Source: a virus
Virus record (IMG/VR): IMGVR_UViG_3300046167_000053
Span: 1-29,924 of that record
Strand: one strand, 5' to 3'
DNA length: 29,924 nucleotides
Shown: positions 1-6,335 of the stretch, in pieces
Numbering within the stretch: position 1 is the first letter of the stretch
Layout of the letters: each line of letters starts with the position of its first letter
The notes under the pieces: model-generated
The model's database searches: none
What the model saw: only the letters and a program-made list of their open reading frames with translations
What the model was told of the DNA's origin: nothing
Translations under genes and position numbers: made by a program

Positions 1-43
1 GAAAAATGGTAGATTAGTACCAAATTGTATACCTATAAAATAA
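1..43 (+). CDS. C-terminal end of capsid protease (continues from 28906-29924)
   Basis: These bases hold the last 13 codons and stop (TAA at 41-43) of the gene that starts at 28906. Joining base 29924 to base 1 keeps the frame: the last two bases of the window (AT) plus the first base (G) form a Met codon, followed by KNGRLVPNCIPIK and stop. A short basic tail with a lone Cys after a YGMK motif is a natural end for this phage family. The next gene starts six bases after the stop. The complete protein is 353 residues. This is direct sequence evidence that the window is a circular molecule or a circularly permuted or concatemeric one. Confidence 0.9.
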   Translation, partial: KNGRLVPNCIPIK

Positions 44-49
44 AACAAA

Positions 50-427
50 ATGACTAATAAAGAAAAAGCACTAAAATTAATTAACGAGTATTTAGCAAAG
101 CAAGAGCCACAAAAAGTAGAGTTATCTAAATATGATTTTACCGAATTTAAAAAACAATATGATAAAGCGTTTTCTAATTATAGAACAGATTTTAGAAAAT
201 CTATAAATCAAGCAAAACAAAGTGCAGATTTATATTTTAAAACCTTAAATGACATACTACAAGATGCAGACAAATTAGCTGATGAGTTTGGTAATAAAGC
301 AGAAGATTTAGGTTTAGAATATAGAGGAACTAAACCTTATCAACAATTTCAAGAAATTAAAAAAATTATATTAAGTGCAATATCTAATGCAAGAGAGAAG
401 CAAAAAGATATTTCTAAAATAATGTAA
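50..427 (+). CDS. small helical protein, possible head-associated protein (paralogue A)
   Basis: A 125-residue, Lys/Asp/Glu-rich protein that looks entirely alpha-helical, with no membrane segment or Cys. I do not recognise a named family. It lies between the capsid protease and the scaffold/capsid genes, so a role in the virion head or its assembly is a positional inference. It resembles the product of 854-1234 in length and layout: both begin with an ALK-IN segment, then QKxEL around residues 20-25, a long coiled helix, and a DLGxE segment near residue 88. The start has the A-rich context AAAACAAAATG typical of Bacteroidota genes, six bases after the protease stop. Confidence 0.7.
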   Translation: MTNKEKALKLINEYLAKQEPQKVELSKYDFTEFKKQYDKAFSNYRTDFRKSINQAKQSADLYFKTLNDILQDADKLADEFGNKAEDLGLEYRGTKPYQQFQEIKKIILSAISNAREKQKDISKIM

Positions 428-450
428 TGCGTAAGGTAGCGATACAATAA

Positions 451-837
451 ATGAAAAGATTTAAACAATTCTTTACACCAAGTAGAACAAGTCCAAAGGG
501 TGGGCGCAGAGCGTGTTTATGCAAGGATAATACCTACTCTATAAAGTGCTGTGATGGTAGTTTAAGGGCGCAAGGGATTGGTAGTACAGTCGGACAAGAA
601 ACAACACCGCCAGAAGGTAGCTACGGATATAAAATACAACGCTGTGGGCATAGCCAACAAAAACACGTTTGGAACGGAGAAGAACTAACAATAGGTAATG
701 TATATTATTTTGATTTAGTACACGATGGACACGATGGGTGCTATACTGTATTAAGTAGAGATGATGAAACAAGTGGCTTTGAATGGCAAAGCGTTACTGC
801 TTATGATAATTGTACAACTTGTGAAAATGCAAATTAA
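451..837 (+). CDS. small Cys-rich phage structural-region protein
   Basis: A 128-residue protein with eight Cys and several His residues. The N-terminal block (residues 1-45) is basic and contains RTSPKGGRRACLCKD then CCDGSLRAQGIG, which resembles a conserved protein I associate with the capsid region of Bacteroidota phages. The middle (about 80-120) is beta-rich and ends in CTTC. The cysteines could bind metal or cross-link, but no standard zinc-finger spacing is obvious. It sits between two paralogous helical proteins, upstream of the scaffold and capsid genes. Function is unknown; a minor head protein is inferred from position only. Confidence 0.7.
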   Translation: MKRFKQFFTPSRTSPKGGRRACLCKDNTYSIKCCDGSLRAQGIGSTVGQETTPPEGSYGYKIQRCGHSQQKHVWNGEELTIGNVYYFDLVHDGHDGCYTVLSRDDETSGFEWQSVTAYDNCTTCENAN

Positions 838-853
838 TTAAATAACTATAAAA

Positions 854-1234
854 ATGAGAAATTACAAAAACGCTTTAAAGCATATTAACAAAGAGGAACT
901 ATCTACTCAAAAGATTGAACTTGCTTTAGTTGATGATATTGAAAAAACTTATAATAAAATAAAATCTGATGCAGATGCTTTAAGCGGTGCTATAAGAAGA
1001 GCAGCAAATGAAGTAGATGACATTGCTAACAAATCAAAAGCTATAGTTAAAAGAATTGATGCTACAGATAGCGATGTTAAAAAATTAGTTTCTTCTGCAA
1101 AAGATTTAGGGATTGAACTACCACCAGAAGCAAAAATATCTATTAGACAATTACAAGCATATAGAAGTGATTTATCAGAATTACAATCAAGAGCAGATAA
1201 AGCCGCAAATGGTCTTTATGCTATGTTAGGATAA
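854..1234 (+). CDS. small helical protein, possible head-associated protein (paralogue B)
   Basis: A 126-residue all-helical protein with heptad-like spacing of hydrophobic residues over residues 25-120 and no Cys. It resembles the product of 50-427 (shared ALKxIN start, QKIEL, and a KDLGIE segment), so the two are probably diverged duplicates on either side of the Cys-rich gene. It starts at ATG 854 with the A-rich leader CTATAAAAATG. The late-promoter-like motif at 1243-1274 follows directly, so this gene probably ends the transcription unit that begins at the protease. Function unknown; head morphogenesis is an inference from position. Confidence 0.7.
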   Translation: MRNYKNALKHINKEELSTQKIELALVDDIEKTYNKIKSDADALSGAIRRAANEVDDIANKSKAIVKRIDATDSDVKKLVSSAKDLGIELPPEAKISIRQLQAYRSDLSELQSRADKAANGLYAMLG

Positions 1235-1242
1235 TAAAAATG

Positions 1243-1274
1243 CAAAATTAATTTTTAACACTTATATATTAATA
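1243..1274 (+). promoter_or_regulatory. candidate phage late promoter, copy a
   Basis: CAAAAT starts at 1243, and 19 bases after its C begins TTATATATTAATATG (1262-1276), whose last three bases are the start codon of the scaffold-like gene. The same two-part arrangement with identical spacing occurs at 3530, 19885, 21418 and 28875. Whether it is a promoter is inferred. If it is, the transcript would begin at or very near the ATG. Confidence 0.5.
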
Positions 1275-1642
1275 TGAACACGAACGATATGATTAGTAAA
1301 ATCAAAGATGTTCTAAACTTATCCGAAGAAGTTAAGTTGGAACAACAAGCGTTAGAGAACGGTGCTGTTTTAGAAGCAGAAGCGTTTGAAGCTGGTAACG
1401 AAGTATTTATTGTTACCGAAGATGAGAAAGTAGCTGTACCAGTTGGAGAGTATGAACTTGAAGATGGTAAAATACTTGTAGTAGCAGAAGAAGGTCTTAT
1501 TGCTGAAATTAAAGAAGCTACCGCAGAAGAAGAAGTGGTAGAAGAAGAAGTAGAAGCAACAGAAGATGTAGTCCTTGAGAAGAAGAAAAAGAAGAAATGG
1601 GCTATGCTACTAAAGAAGAACTTGCAGAGGTTAAATCTATGA
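1274..1642 (+). CDS. probable scaffold/decoration protein, N-terminal part (frameshifted)
   Basis: N-terminal part of a very acidic head protein just upstream of the capsid gene. Residues 1-85 include a compact beta-rich block (FEAGNEVFIVTEDEKVAVPVGEYE), followed by a Glu-rich stretch. The frame then runs through an apparent single-base deletion near 1577-1580. Restoring one A would turn CTTGAGAAG into CTTGAAGAAG and lead directly into the frame of 1597-1905, giving one protein of about 210 residues. The final residues after the Lys run (KKKKKKWAMLLKKNLQRLNL) look out of character with the acidic protein and are probably read in the wrong frame. An acidic protein at this location suits a scaffold or decoration role, but that is inference. 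Confidence 0.65.
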   Translation: MNTNDMISKIKDVLNLSEEVKLEQQALENGAVLEAEAFEAGNEVFIVTEDEKVAVPVGEYELEDGKILVVAEEGLIAEIKEATAEEEVVEEEVEATEDVVLEKKKKKKWAMLLKKNLQRLNL

Positions 1643-1905
1643 TTGAGGAAATCAAAGCAATGTTAGAGCCTAAAGAGGACTTAAGCGCAGATGAGTTAGG
1701 AAACCTTGTAACAGAGGAACTATGCAAGCACGAAAAAGTAGAGTTAAGCGAAGTACCAGAAGAAGTACAAGCAGAACTTAACGAGCCAGCAGCCGAGCCA
1801 ATCAAAGCTAACCCAGAGGCAAAACAAAACCTATCAAAATTCAGTATCTCACAAAACAGAAGAATGAGTACATTAGATAGAGTAATGGCAAAATTTAATA
1901 ATTAA
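1597..1905 (+). CDS. probable scaffold/decoration protein, C-terminal part (frameshifted)
   Basis: This frame, -1 relative to 1274-1642, carries what looks like the rest of the same protein. It begins MGYATKEELAEVKSMIEEIK, a coiled-coil helix, continues through an acidic Pro-rich linker, and ends in a basic tail SISQNRRMSTLDRVMAKFNN. The basic, conserved-looking tail immediately before the capsid gene is what a scaffold's capsid-binding end would look like. There is no promoter or separate leader, so independent translation from ATG 1597 is unlikely. A programmed -1 shift on the A-rich run at about 1582-1590 is possible, but a sequencing or assembly deletion is simpler given two other indels in this genome. 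Confidence 0.6.
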   Translation: MGYATKEELAEVKSMIEEIKAMLEPKEDLSADELGNLVTEELCKHEKVELSEVPEEVQAELNEPAAEPIKANPEAKQNLSKFSISQNRRMSTLDRVMAKFNN

Positions 1906-1928
1906 TAAACAACTAAAAACTAAATAAA

Positions 1929-2006
1929 ATGAGTGTATCAATTACATCAAGTTATAGCGGAGAGTTCAGTGGCAAATACGTAGCCGCAGCTGCTTCTCTC
2001 GGCTGA
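1929..2006 (+). CDS. major capsid protein, N-terminal piece (frame broken)
   Basis: ATG 1929 follows an A-rich leader (CTAAATAAAATG). The first 21 codons read MSVSITSSYSGEFSGKYVAA then A. The frame hits TGA at 2004-2006. If one base near 1992 is skipped, translation continues LLSADTLDKGNITI and enters the long frame of 2035-2862, giving a continuous capsid protein of about 310 residues. The joined sequence (GEFSGKYVAAALLSADTLDKG) looks like a typical capsid N-arm, so the break is almost certainly one extra base in the assembly or a real inactivating indel, not a separate gene. Confidence 0.75.
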   Translation: MSVSITSSYSGEFSGKYVAAAASLG

Positions 2007-2034
2007 CACATTAGACAAAGGCAATATCACAATT

Positions 2035-2862
2035 ATGCCTAACGTTAAGTTTAAGTCTGTAATCAAAAAGGCTTCAACTGACAGTATCGTAAAAGACGCT
2101 ACTTGCGACTTTCAAACTGGACAAGGGACATTAACTCTTACAGAGAAAATCCTTCAGCCAGAAGAATTTCAAGTAAACCTTGACATCTGTAAAAAAGACC
2201 TACATTCGGATTGGGAAGCTGCACAAATGGGATATTCTGCATTTGACAACCTACCAGCTAACTTTTCTGATTTTGTATTGGCTCACGTTGCTGCTAAAGT
2301 AGCTGACCGCACAGAAAGAAACATTTGGAGTGGAAATACTTCAACTTCTGGACAATTTAACGGATTTGCTACATTGTTAGCTGCTGATGGAGATTTGCCA
2401 TCTGGACAAGATATTACTGGTACTGCTGTAACTGCTGCAAACGTAGTTGCTGAATTAGGAGATGTTGTAGATGCTATTCCAAGCACAGTTTACGGAAGTG
2501 AAGATTTAGCTATCTATGCTGCTTCAAACGTAGTTCGCGCATATACTCGTGCTTTAGGCGGTTTTGGTGCTGCTGGAGTTGGCGCTAACGGATTTGAGAA
2601 CAAAGGAAACAACCAAGTATTAGGTAACCTTTTCTTTGATGGTATCCCAGTAATTCCTTGTAGAGGTGCTGCTGACGATATGATTATCGCTGCTGAAAAG
2701 TCTAACCTTTTCTTTGGTACTGGTATCTTAAGCGACCTTAACGAAGTAAGAGTTATTGATATGGCTGAAACAGACGGAAGCCAGAATGTTCGTGTAGTGA
2801 TGAGATTTACTGCTGGCGTACAATACGCACAAGTATCTGACATCGTTTACAGAACTGTATAA
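2035..2862 (+). CDS. major capsid protein (main part; true start at 1929)
   Basis: 275 residues of the major capsid protein, which builds the icosahedral head. The frame is open from 1993, so the visible Met at 2035 is internal. Features include an extended N-terminal region with ILQPEEFQVNLDICKKD, a helical spine with FSDFVLAHVAAKVADRTERN, and a C-terminal half rich in Ala/Gly ending GVQYAQVSDIVYRTV. Its size (about 310 residues when joined), position after a scaffold-like gene and a following terminator suit an HK97-fold capsid protein. Codon use is rich in GCT and ACT with few rare codons, as expected for a highly expressed gene. Confidence 0.85.
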   Translation: MPNVKFKSVIKKASTDSIVKDATCDFQTGQGTLTLTEKILQPEEFQVNLDICKKDLHSDWEAAQMGYSAFDNLPANFSDFVLAHVAAKVADRTERNIWSGNTSTSGQFNGFATLLAADGDLPSGQDITGTAVTAANVVAELGDVVDAIPSTVYGSEDLAIYAASNVVRAYTRALGGFGAAGVGANGFENKGNNQVLGNLFFDGIPVIPCRGAADDMIIAAEKSNLFFGTGILSDLNEVRVIDMAETDGSQNVRVVMRFTAGVQYAQVSDIVYRTV

Positions 2863-2882
2863 TAATTAATTAATCAACGTAG

Positions 2883-2916
2883 AAAGGGGTGGGGCAATTT
2901 ACCCTACCCTTTTTTA
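2883..2916 (+). terminator. rho-independent terminator after capsid gene
   Basis: GGGTGGGG (2887-2894) pairs with CCCTACCC (2902-2909) with one G-U pair, extended by A-T pairs, around a 7-base loop CAATTTA. A run of six T follows (2910-2915). It lies 20 bases past the capsid stop. The next gene begins 21 bases later without a visible promoter, so the terminator is probably leaky and sets a high capsid-to-tail ratio. Confidence 0.8.
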
Positions 2917-2936
2917 TTTAAAAAAACTATAAAAAT

Positions 2937-3464
2937 ATGGCTTGTTCATTAACAACTGGTAGAAAAGTACCTTGCAAAAGCGCAGTAGGTGGTATTAAAA
3001 CTATTTACTTTGCTGACTTTGGTACTTTAGGTGCTGCCACAATAGCTGCTGGAGAGATTACAGCATTTGCTGGAGACCCAGATTGGTTTCAGTTTGATGT
3101 TAAGGGTAACTCATCTTTAGAAACTGCTATCAATTCTTCTCGTGAGAATGGTACAACTTTCTATGAGAGTACACTTAATCTTACACTTACATTCCAAGAC
3201 AAAGCGACACAAGAGGAACTTAAACTAATTGCACACGCAAGACCACACATTGCAATAGAGGACTACAACGGAAACTATTTCGTTATGGGATTAGAACACG
3301 GTGCTGATGTAAATGGTGGTACTATTGTAACTGGTGCTGCAATGGGAGATTTAACTGGGTACACAATCACAGCGGTAGCGCAAGAAACTGCTCCGCCTTA
3401 CTTTGTGACTGGGTCAGTAATTACTGCTGATGCTTCTGCTTCACAAATCGACCCAACTGCATAA
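2937..3464 (+). CDS. probable major tail tube protein
   Basis: A 175-residue protein rich in beta-strand residues, Thr, Ala and Gly. It begins MACSLTTGRKVPCKSAVGGI and contains FQFDVKGNSSLETAINSSRE and TTFYESTLNLTLTFQDKAT, a pattern of alternating strands like tail-tube proteins of siphoviruses, in which strands form the inner sheet of the tube. It lies directly after the major capsid gene, is bounded by terminators on both sides, and so may be expressed at high level. No direct motif proves the role; a second capsid-decorating protein is the main alternative. Confidence 0.55.
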   Translation: MACSLTTGRKVPCKSAVGGIKTIYFADFGTLGAATIAAGEITAFAGDPDWFQFDVKGNSSLETAINSSRENGTTFYESTLNLTLTFQDKATQEELKLIAHARPHIAIEDYNGNYFVMGLEHGADVNGGTIVTGAAMGDLTGYTITAVAQETAPPYFVTGSVITADASASQIDPTA

Positions 3465-3486
3465 ACACAATTAGGGTTTTAAATTT

Positions 3487-3517
3487 AGGGTTATCTTAAC
3501 GGATAGCCCTTTTTTTA
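3487..3517 (+). terminator. rho-independent terminator
   Basis: AGGGTTATC (3487-3495) pairs with GATAGCCCT (3502-3510) over nine base pairs including one G-U, with loop TTAACG, followed by seven T (3511-3517). It closes the capsid/tail-tube unit just before the candidate late promoter at 3530. Confidence 0.85.
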
Positions 3518-3529
3518 TGCCTTACAATG

Positions 3530-3563
3530 CAAAATAAATTAGTTTTGTTTATATATTAATATG
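3530..3563 (+). promoter_or_regulatory. candidate phage late promoter, copy b
   Basis: CAAAAT at 3530, then 19 bases from its C the 15-base motif TTATATATTAATATG (3549-3563) identical to copy a. The preceding bases TGCAAAATWAA are also shared with copy a at the same distance. It lies directly after the terminator at 3487-3517 and before the gene at 3561, which is the natural place for a new transcription start. TAGTTTTG at 3540-3547 also matches the host -7 element TAnnTTTG, so host sigma could use it too. Confidence 0.55.
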
Positions 3564-3911
3564 AAGCTAATAGGCACAAACGGAAATAAGACCTTTAAGA
3601 TAATACCAAGACAATATATTAATGGTGGTATAACAGTAAATCTTACAAGCGAAAGTACTGGTACAAACGTAAACTTAACTCCTACTGCATCAACTGATGG
3701 TAATTATATGAGTTTTGATGCGGTTTTTGGAGCGCTAACAGAAGGCGATTTTTACATATTAGAAGTTAAGAACGGAACTGCGGTAATATACAAAGACAAA
3801 GTATTTTGCACAGACCAAACAATAAACCAAACTACTAACGACTACTACTCTATTAACAAAGATGAGTATGTACAAGAAGATAGTTTTGATAACGATTACA
3901 TTATATTATGA
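3561..3911 (+). CDS. small beta-rich structural-region protein
   Basis: A 116-residue protein with predicted beta-sandwich character (alternating short strands such as KTFKIIPRQYINGGITVNL and GDFYILEVKNGTAVIYKDKV). It is placed immediately before the portal gene with a 4-base overlap (ATGA). Its C-terminus, DEYVQEDSFDNDYIIL, resembles the ends of two other proteins in this genome (small protein at 7537-7710 and the large tail protein at 24323-26986), in which an acidic segment leads to a terminal YIII or TIIL. I do not recognise a named family. A virion component is likely from context. Confidence 0.65.
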   Translation: MKLIGTNGNKTFKIIPRQYINGGITVNLTSESTGTNVNLTPTASTDGNYMSFDAVFGALTEGDFYILEVKNGTAVIYKDKVFCTDQTINQTTNDYYSINKDEYVQEDSFDNDYIIL

Positions 3912-5728
3912 ACGATTTAAGAGTAGTAAATTTAAGCACCTACACAAGCCCACAAATTGTAGAGAAGTCTAACAAGGAATGGGTTAGCTATGGCGCAGAT
4001 AACAATTACTTCGCATACCTAATAGACCGTTACAATGGTAGCCCAACAAACAACGCTATTATTAACGGAGTTAGCGAAATGATATATGGCAAAGGTTTAG
4101 ATGCTTTAAACAGCAACAAGAAGCCAGAAGCATACGCTAAAATGATGTCTTTGTTTCACAAGGATTGTGTGCGTAAGTTATGCTATGACCTTAAATTAAT
4201 GGGTCAATGTTCTATGCAAGTTATATACTCTAAAGACCGCAAGACTGTGGCACAAGTAGAGCATATTCCAGTTGAGAACTTAAGAGCAGAGAAATGCAAC
4301 GACAAAGGCGAGATAGAGGCTTACTACTATTCTGACGATTGGAGTAAAGTAAAAAAAGCAGACGATTGCACACGCATACCAGCTTTTGGTTATTCAAAAG
4401 AAAACATAGAGATAGTATACGTTAAGCCTTACAGAGCTGGATATAAATATTATTCAAGCCCAGACTATCAAGGTGGTTTACAGTATGCAGAGTTAGAAGA
4501 AGAAATATCTAACTACCATTTAAACAACATCCTTAATGGACTTGCACCAAGTATGTTAATTAACTTTAACAACGGTACTCCAAATGCAGAGGAACGTCAA
4601 ATGCTTGAGAATAGAATATATCAAAAGTTTAGCGGTAGTAGTAATGCTGGTAAATTTATATTAGCGTTTAACGACAACCCAGAGAGTGCAGCTACAATAG
4701 AGCCAATACAATTAAGCGATGCGCATAACCAATACCAATTCCTTTCAGATGAGAGTGGTAAAAAAATAATGGTAGCACATAGAATTGTAAGCCCTATGTT
4801 GTTGGGTATTAAAGACAGTAGCGGTTTAGGTAACAACGCAGACGAGTTAAAGACTGCATCTATACTAATGGATAACACCGTTATTAGACCGTTTCAGACA
4901 CTTTTAATAGATGCCTTTGATAGTATATTAGCTTACAATAATATTAGCTTAAAACTATACTTTAAGACCTTACAGCCTTTAGAGTTTACAGACCTTGAAA
5001 ACGTAGAGGATGAAGAAACTAAAGAAGAAGAAACTGGTGTTAAGTTAAGCGCAGAATTACCAGACGAATTAGGTAGCGATATAGCGGATGCACTTATAGA
5101 TTTAGGGCAAGAAGAAGAAGAACTATTTAAGGATTTTGAAGTAATAGACGAAAGAGAAGTAAACTATGATGAAGAACAAGGGTTGGATGAGGTAATTACA
5201 GACCTTAACAAACCTAAAGACAAAAGTTTACTATCAAAGATTTGGGAGTTTGTAAGTACTGGTAGCGCAAAGCCCTATAAAGAGAGTGAGCAAGATGGTA
5301 CAAGTAAACAAACAAAAGAAGAAGGTAATGAGTTTTTAGTACGTTATATGTACAGCCCACAAAGATATAGTGCAAACTCAAGAAAGTTTTGCAAGAAGAT
5401 GGTAGATGCTAAAAAGGTATATAGAAAAGAGGATATTATTTCTATGGACACAAAAGTAGTAAATGCTGGATTTGGAAAAGGCGGCAGCGATACTTACAGT
5501 ATCTGGCTTTATAAAGGCGGTGCGAGATGTCAGCATAAATGGCTTCGTAAGACTTATGTACGTAAAGATGGTGCTAAAGGGTTAGGCGATGCTATAAGTA
5601 CAACAGAGGCAAGGAAAAGAGGTTTTAAGCCAGAGGCTAATGCACAAGAAGTACCAGTTGCACCAAAGGATATGAAGTATAAGGGCTATACAGCAGAGTA
5701 TTGGAACAAAATGAAATTTAGAAACTAA
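3908..5728 (+). CDS. portal protein with C-terminal extension
   Basis: A 606-residue protein forming the dodecameric channel at one head vertex, through which DNA enters and leaves. Residues 1 to about 345 carry the portal-like region: YLIDRYNGSPTNNAIINGVS, then VIYSKDRKTVAQVEHIPVEN and IVYVKPYRAG, then KIMVAHRIVSPMLLGI, all characteristic of SPP1/HK97-type portals in Bacteroidota phages. An acidic linker (about 355-450, many Glu/Asp) joins a C-terminal domain (about 475-606) with YMYSPQRYSANSRKFCKKMV and GGARCQHKWLRKTY. That C-terminal Cys/His-containing domain is not part of a minimal portal and may be a fused head-morphogenesis module. The gene overlaps its upstream neighbour by four bases and its downstream one by one base. 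Confidence 0.8.
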   Translation: MNDLRVVNLSTYTSPQIVEKSNKEWVSYGADNNYFAYLIDRYNGSPTNNAIINGVSEMIYGKGLDALNSNKKPEAYAKMMSLFHKDCVRKLCYDLKLMGQCSMQVIYSKDRKTVAQVEHIPVENLRAEKCNDKGEIEAYYYSDDWSKVKKADDCTRIPAFGYSKENIEIVYVKPYRAGYKYYSSPDYQGGLQYAELEEEISNYHLNNILNGLAPSMLINFNNGTPNAEERQMLENRIYQKFSGSSNAGKFILAFNDNPESAATIEPIQLSDAHNQYQFLSDESGKKIMVAHRIVSPMLLGIKDSSGLGNNADELKTASILMDNTVIRPFQTLLIDAFDSILAYNNISLKLYFKTLQPLEFTDLENVEDEETKEEETGVKLSAELPDELGSDIADALIDLGQEEEELFKDFEVIDEREVNYDEEQGLDEVITDLNKPKDKSLLSKIWEFVSTGSAKPYKESEQDGTSKQTKEEGNEFLVRYMYSPQRYSANSRKFCKKMVDAKKVYRKEDIISMDTKVVNAGFGKGGSDTYSIWLYKGGARCQHKWLRKTYVRKDGAKGLGDAISTTEARKRGFKPEANAQEVPVAPKDMKYKGYTAEYWNKMKFRN

Positions 5729-6228
5729 TGGCAACAGCATTATTTATAAGCACAACAGACCTTAAGAAAAACTCCATCATTGATGGGAATGTAGACATTG
5801 ACAAGATGCTACAGTTTGTGAAGGTGGCGCAACAAATAGACATACAGAATTTATTAGGTACAGACTTATACAACAAGATTAGTGCAGATATTATAGCAGA
5901 CAGTTTAAGTGGCGATTATTTGACATTAACAAATACATATATTCAGCCAACATTAATTTGGTTTGCGCAGATGAATTATATACCATTTGCAGCATACACA
6001 ATTACAAACAAATCCGTACTTAAACACAGTAGCGAAACAGCACAGAACGTAGACAAAAACGAGGTAGATTATTTAGTTGGAAAAGCAAGGGAATACGCAA
6101 ACTACTACTCAACACGATTAGTAGACTATTTATGTTTTAACAATAACTTATTCCCAGAGTATTTAAGCAACACTAACGAGGATATAAGCCCAGATACAGA
6201 TACAACGTTTAACGGATGGGTTTTATGA
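5728..6228 (+). CDS. head-tail connector (adaptor) protein
   Basis: A 166-residue, mainly helical protein translated directly after the portal (TAATG overlap). The pattern of a short N-terminal arm, helices with QQIDIQNLLGTDLYNKI, a middle helix pair around LIWFAQMNYIPFAAYTITNKSV and a C-terminal helix KAREYANYYSTRLVDYL suits adaptor proteins that sit below the portal, such as the DUF6712-type family known from Bacteroidota phages. Family assignment is by recognition of the pattern and position, not by alignment. The acidic C-terminal tail ends FNGWVL. Confidence 0.65.
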   Translation: MATALFISTTDLKKNSIIDGNVDIDKMLQFVKVAQQIDIQNLLGTDLYNKISADIIADSLSGDYLTLTNTYIQPTLIWFAQMNYIPFAAYTITNKSVLKHSSETAQNVDKNEVDYLVGKAREYANYYSTRLVDYLCFNNNLFPEYLSNTNEDISPDTDTTFNGWVL

Positions 6229-6335
6229 AGTATAAAGTAAAAGAAATAAACCTTAACAAGCTAAAACAGTATATAGAGAGCAAAAGCGAAAAAGAAGCAA
6301 AAAGGTTTTACAAAGAATTTAAAGAGAAGAAATGA
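6225..6335 (+). CDS. small basic helical protein
   Basis: A 36-residue reading frame overlapping the connector stop (ATGA) and the next start (ATGA), so it is translationally coupled on both sides. The product is one Lys/Glu-rich helix (KLKQYIESKSEKEAKRFYKE) with no membrane segment. The tight coupling supports it as a real gene even though it is short. Function unknown. Confidence 0.55.
   Translation: MKYKVKEINLNKLKQYIESKSEKEAKRFYKEFKEKK

Noticed and set aside
1929-2006. A separate 25-residue leader peptide gene before the capsid gene
   Set aside because: Its residues join perfectly to the capsid protein in the adjacent frame, so a single-base error explains it better.
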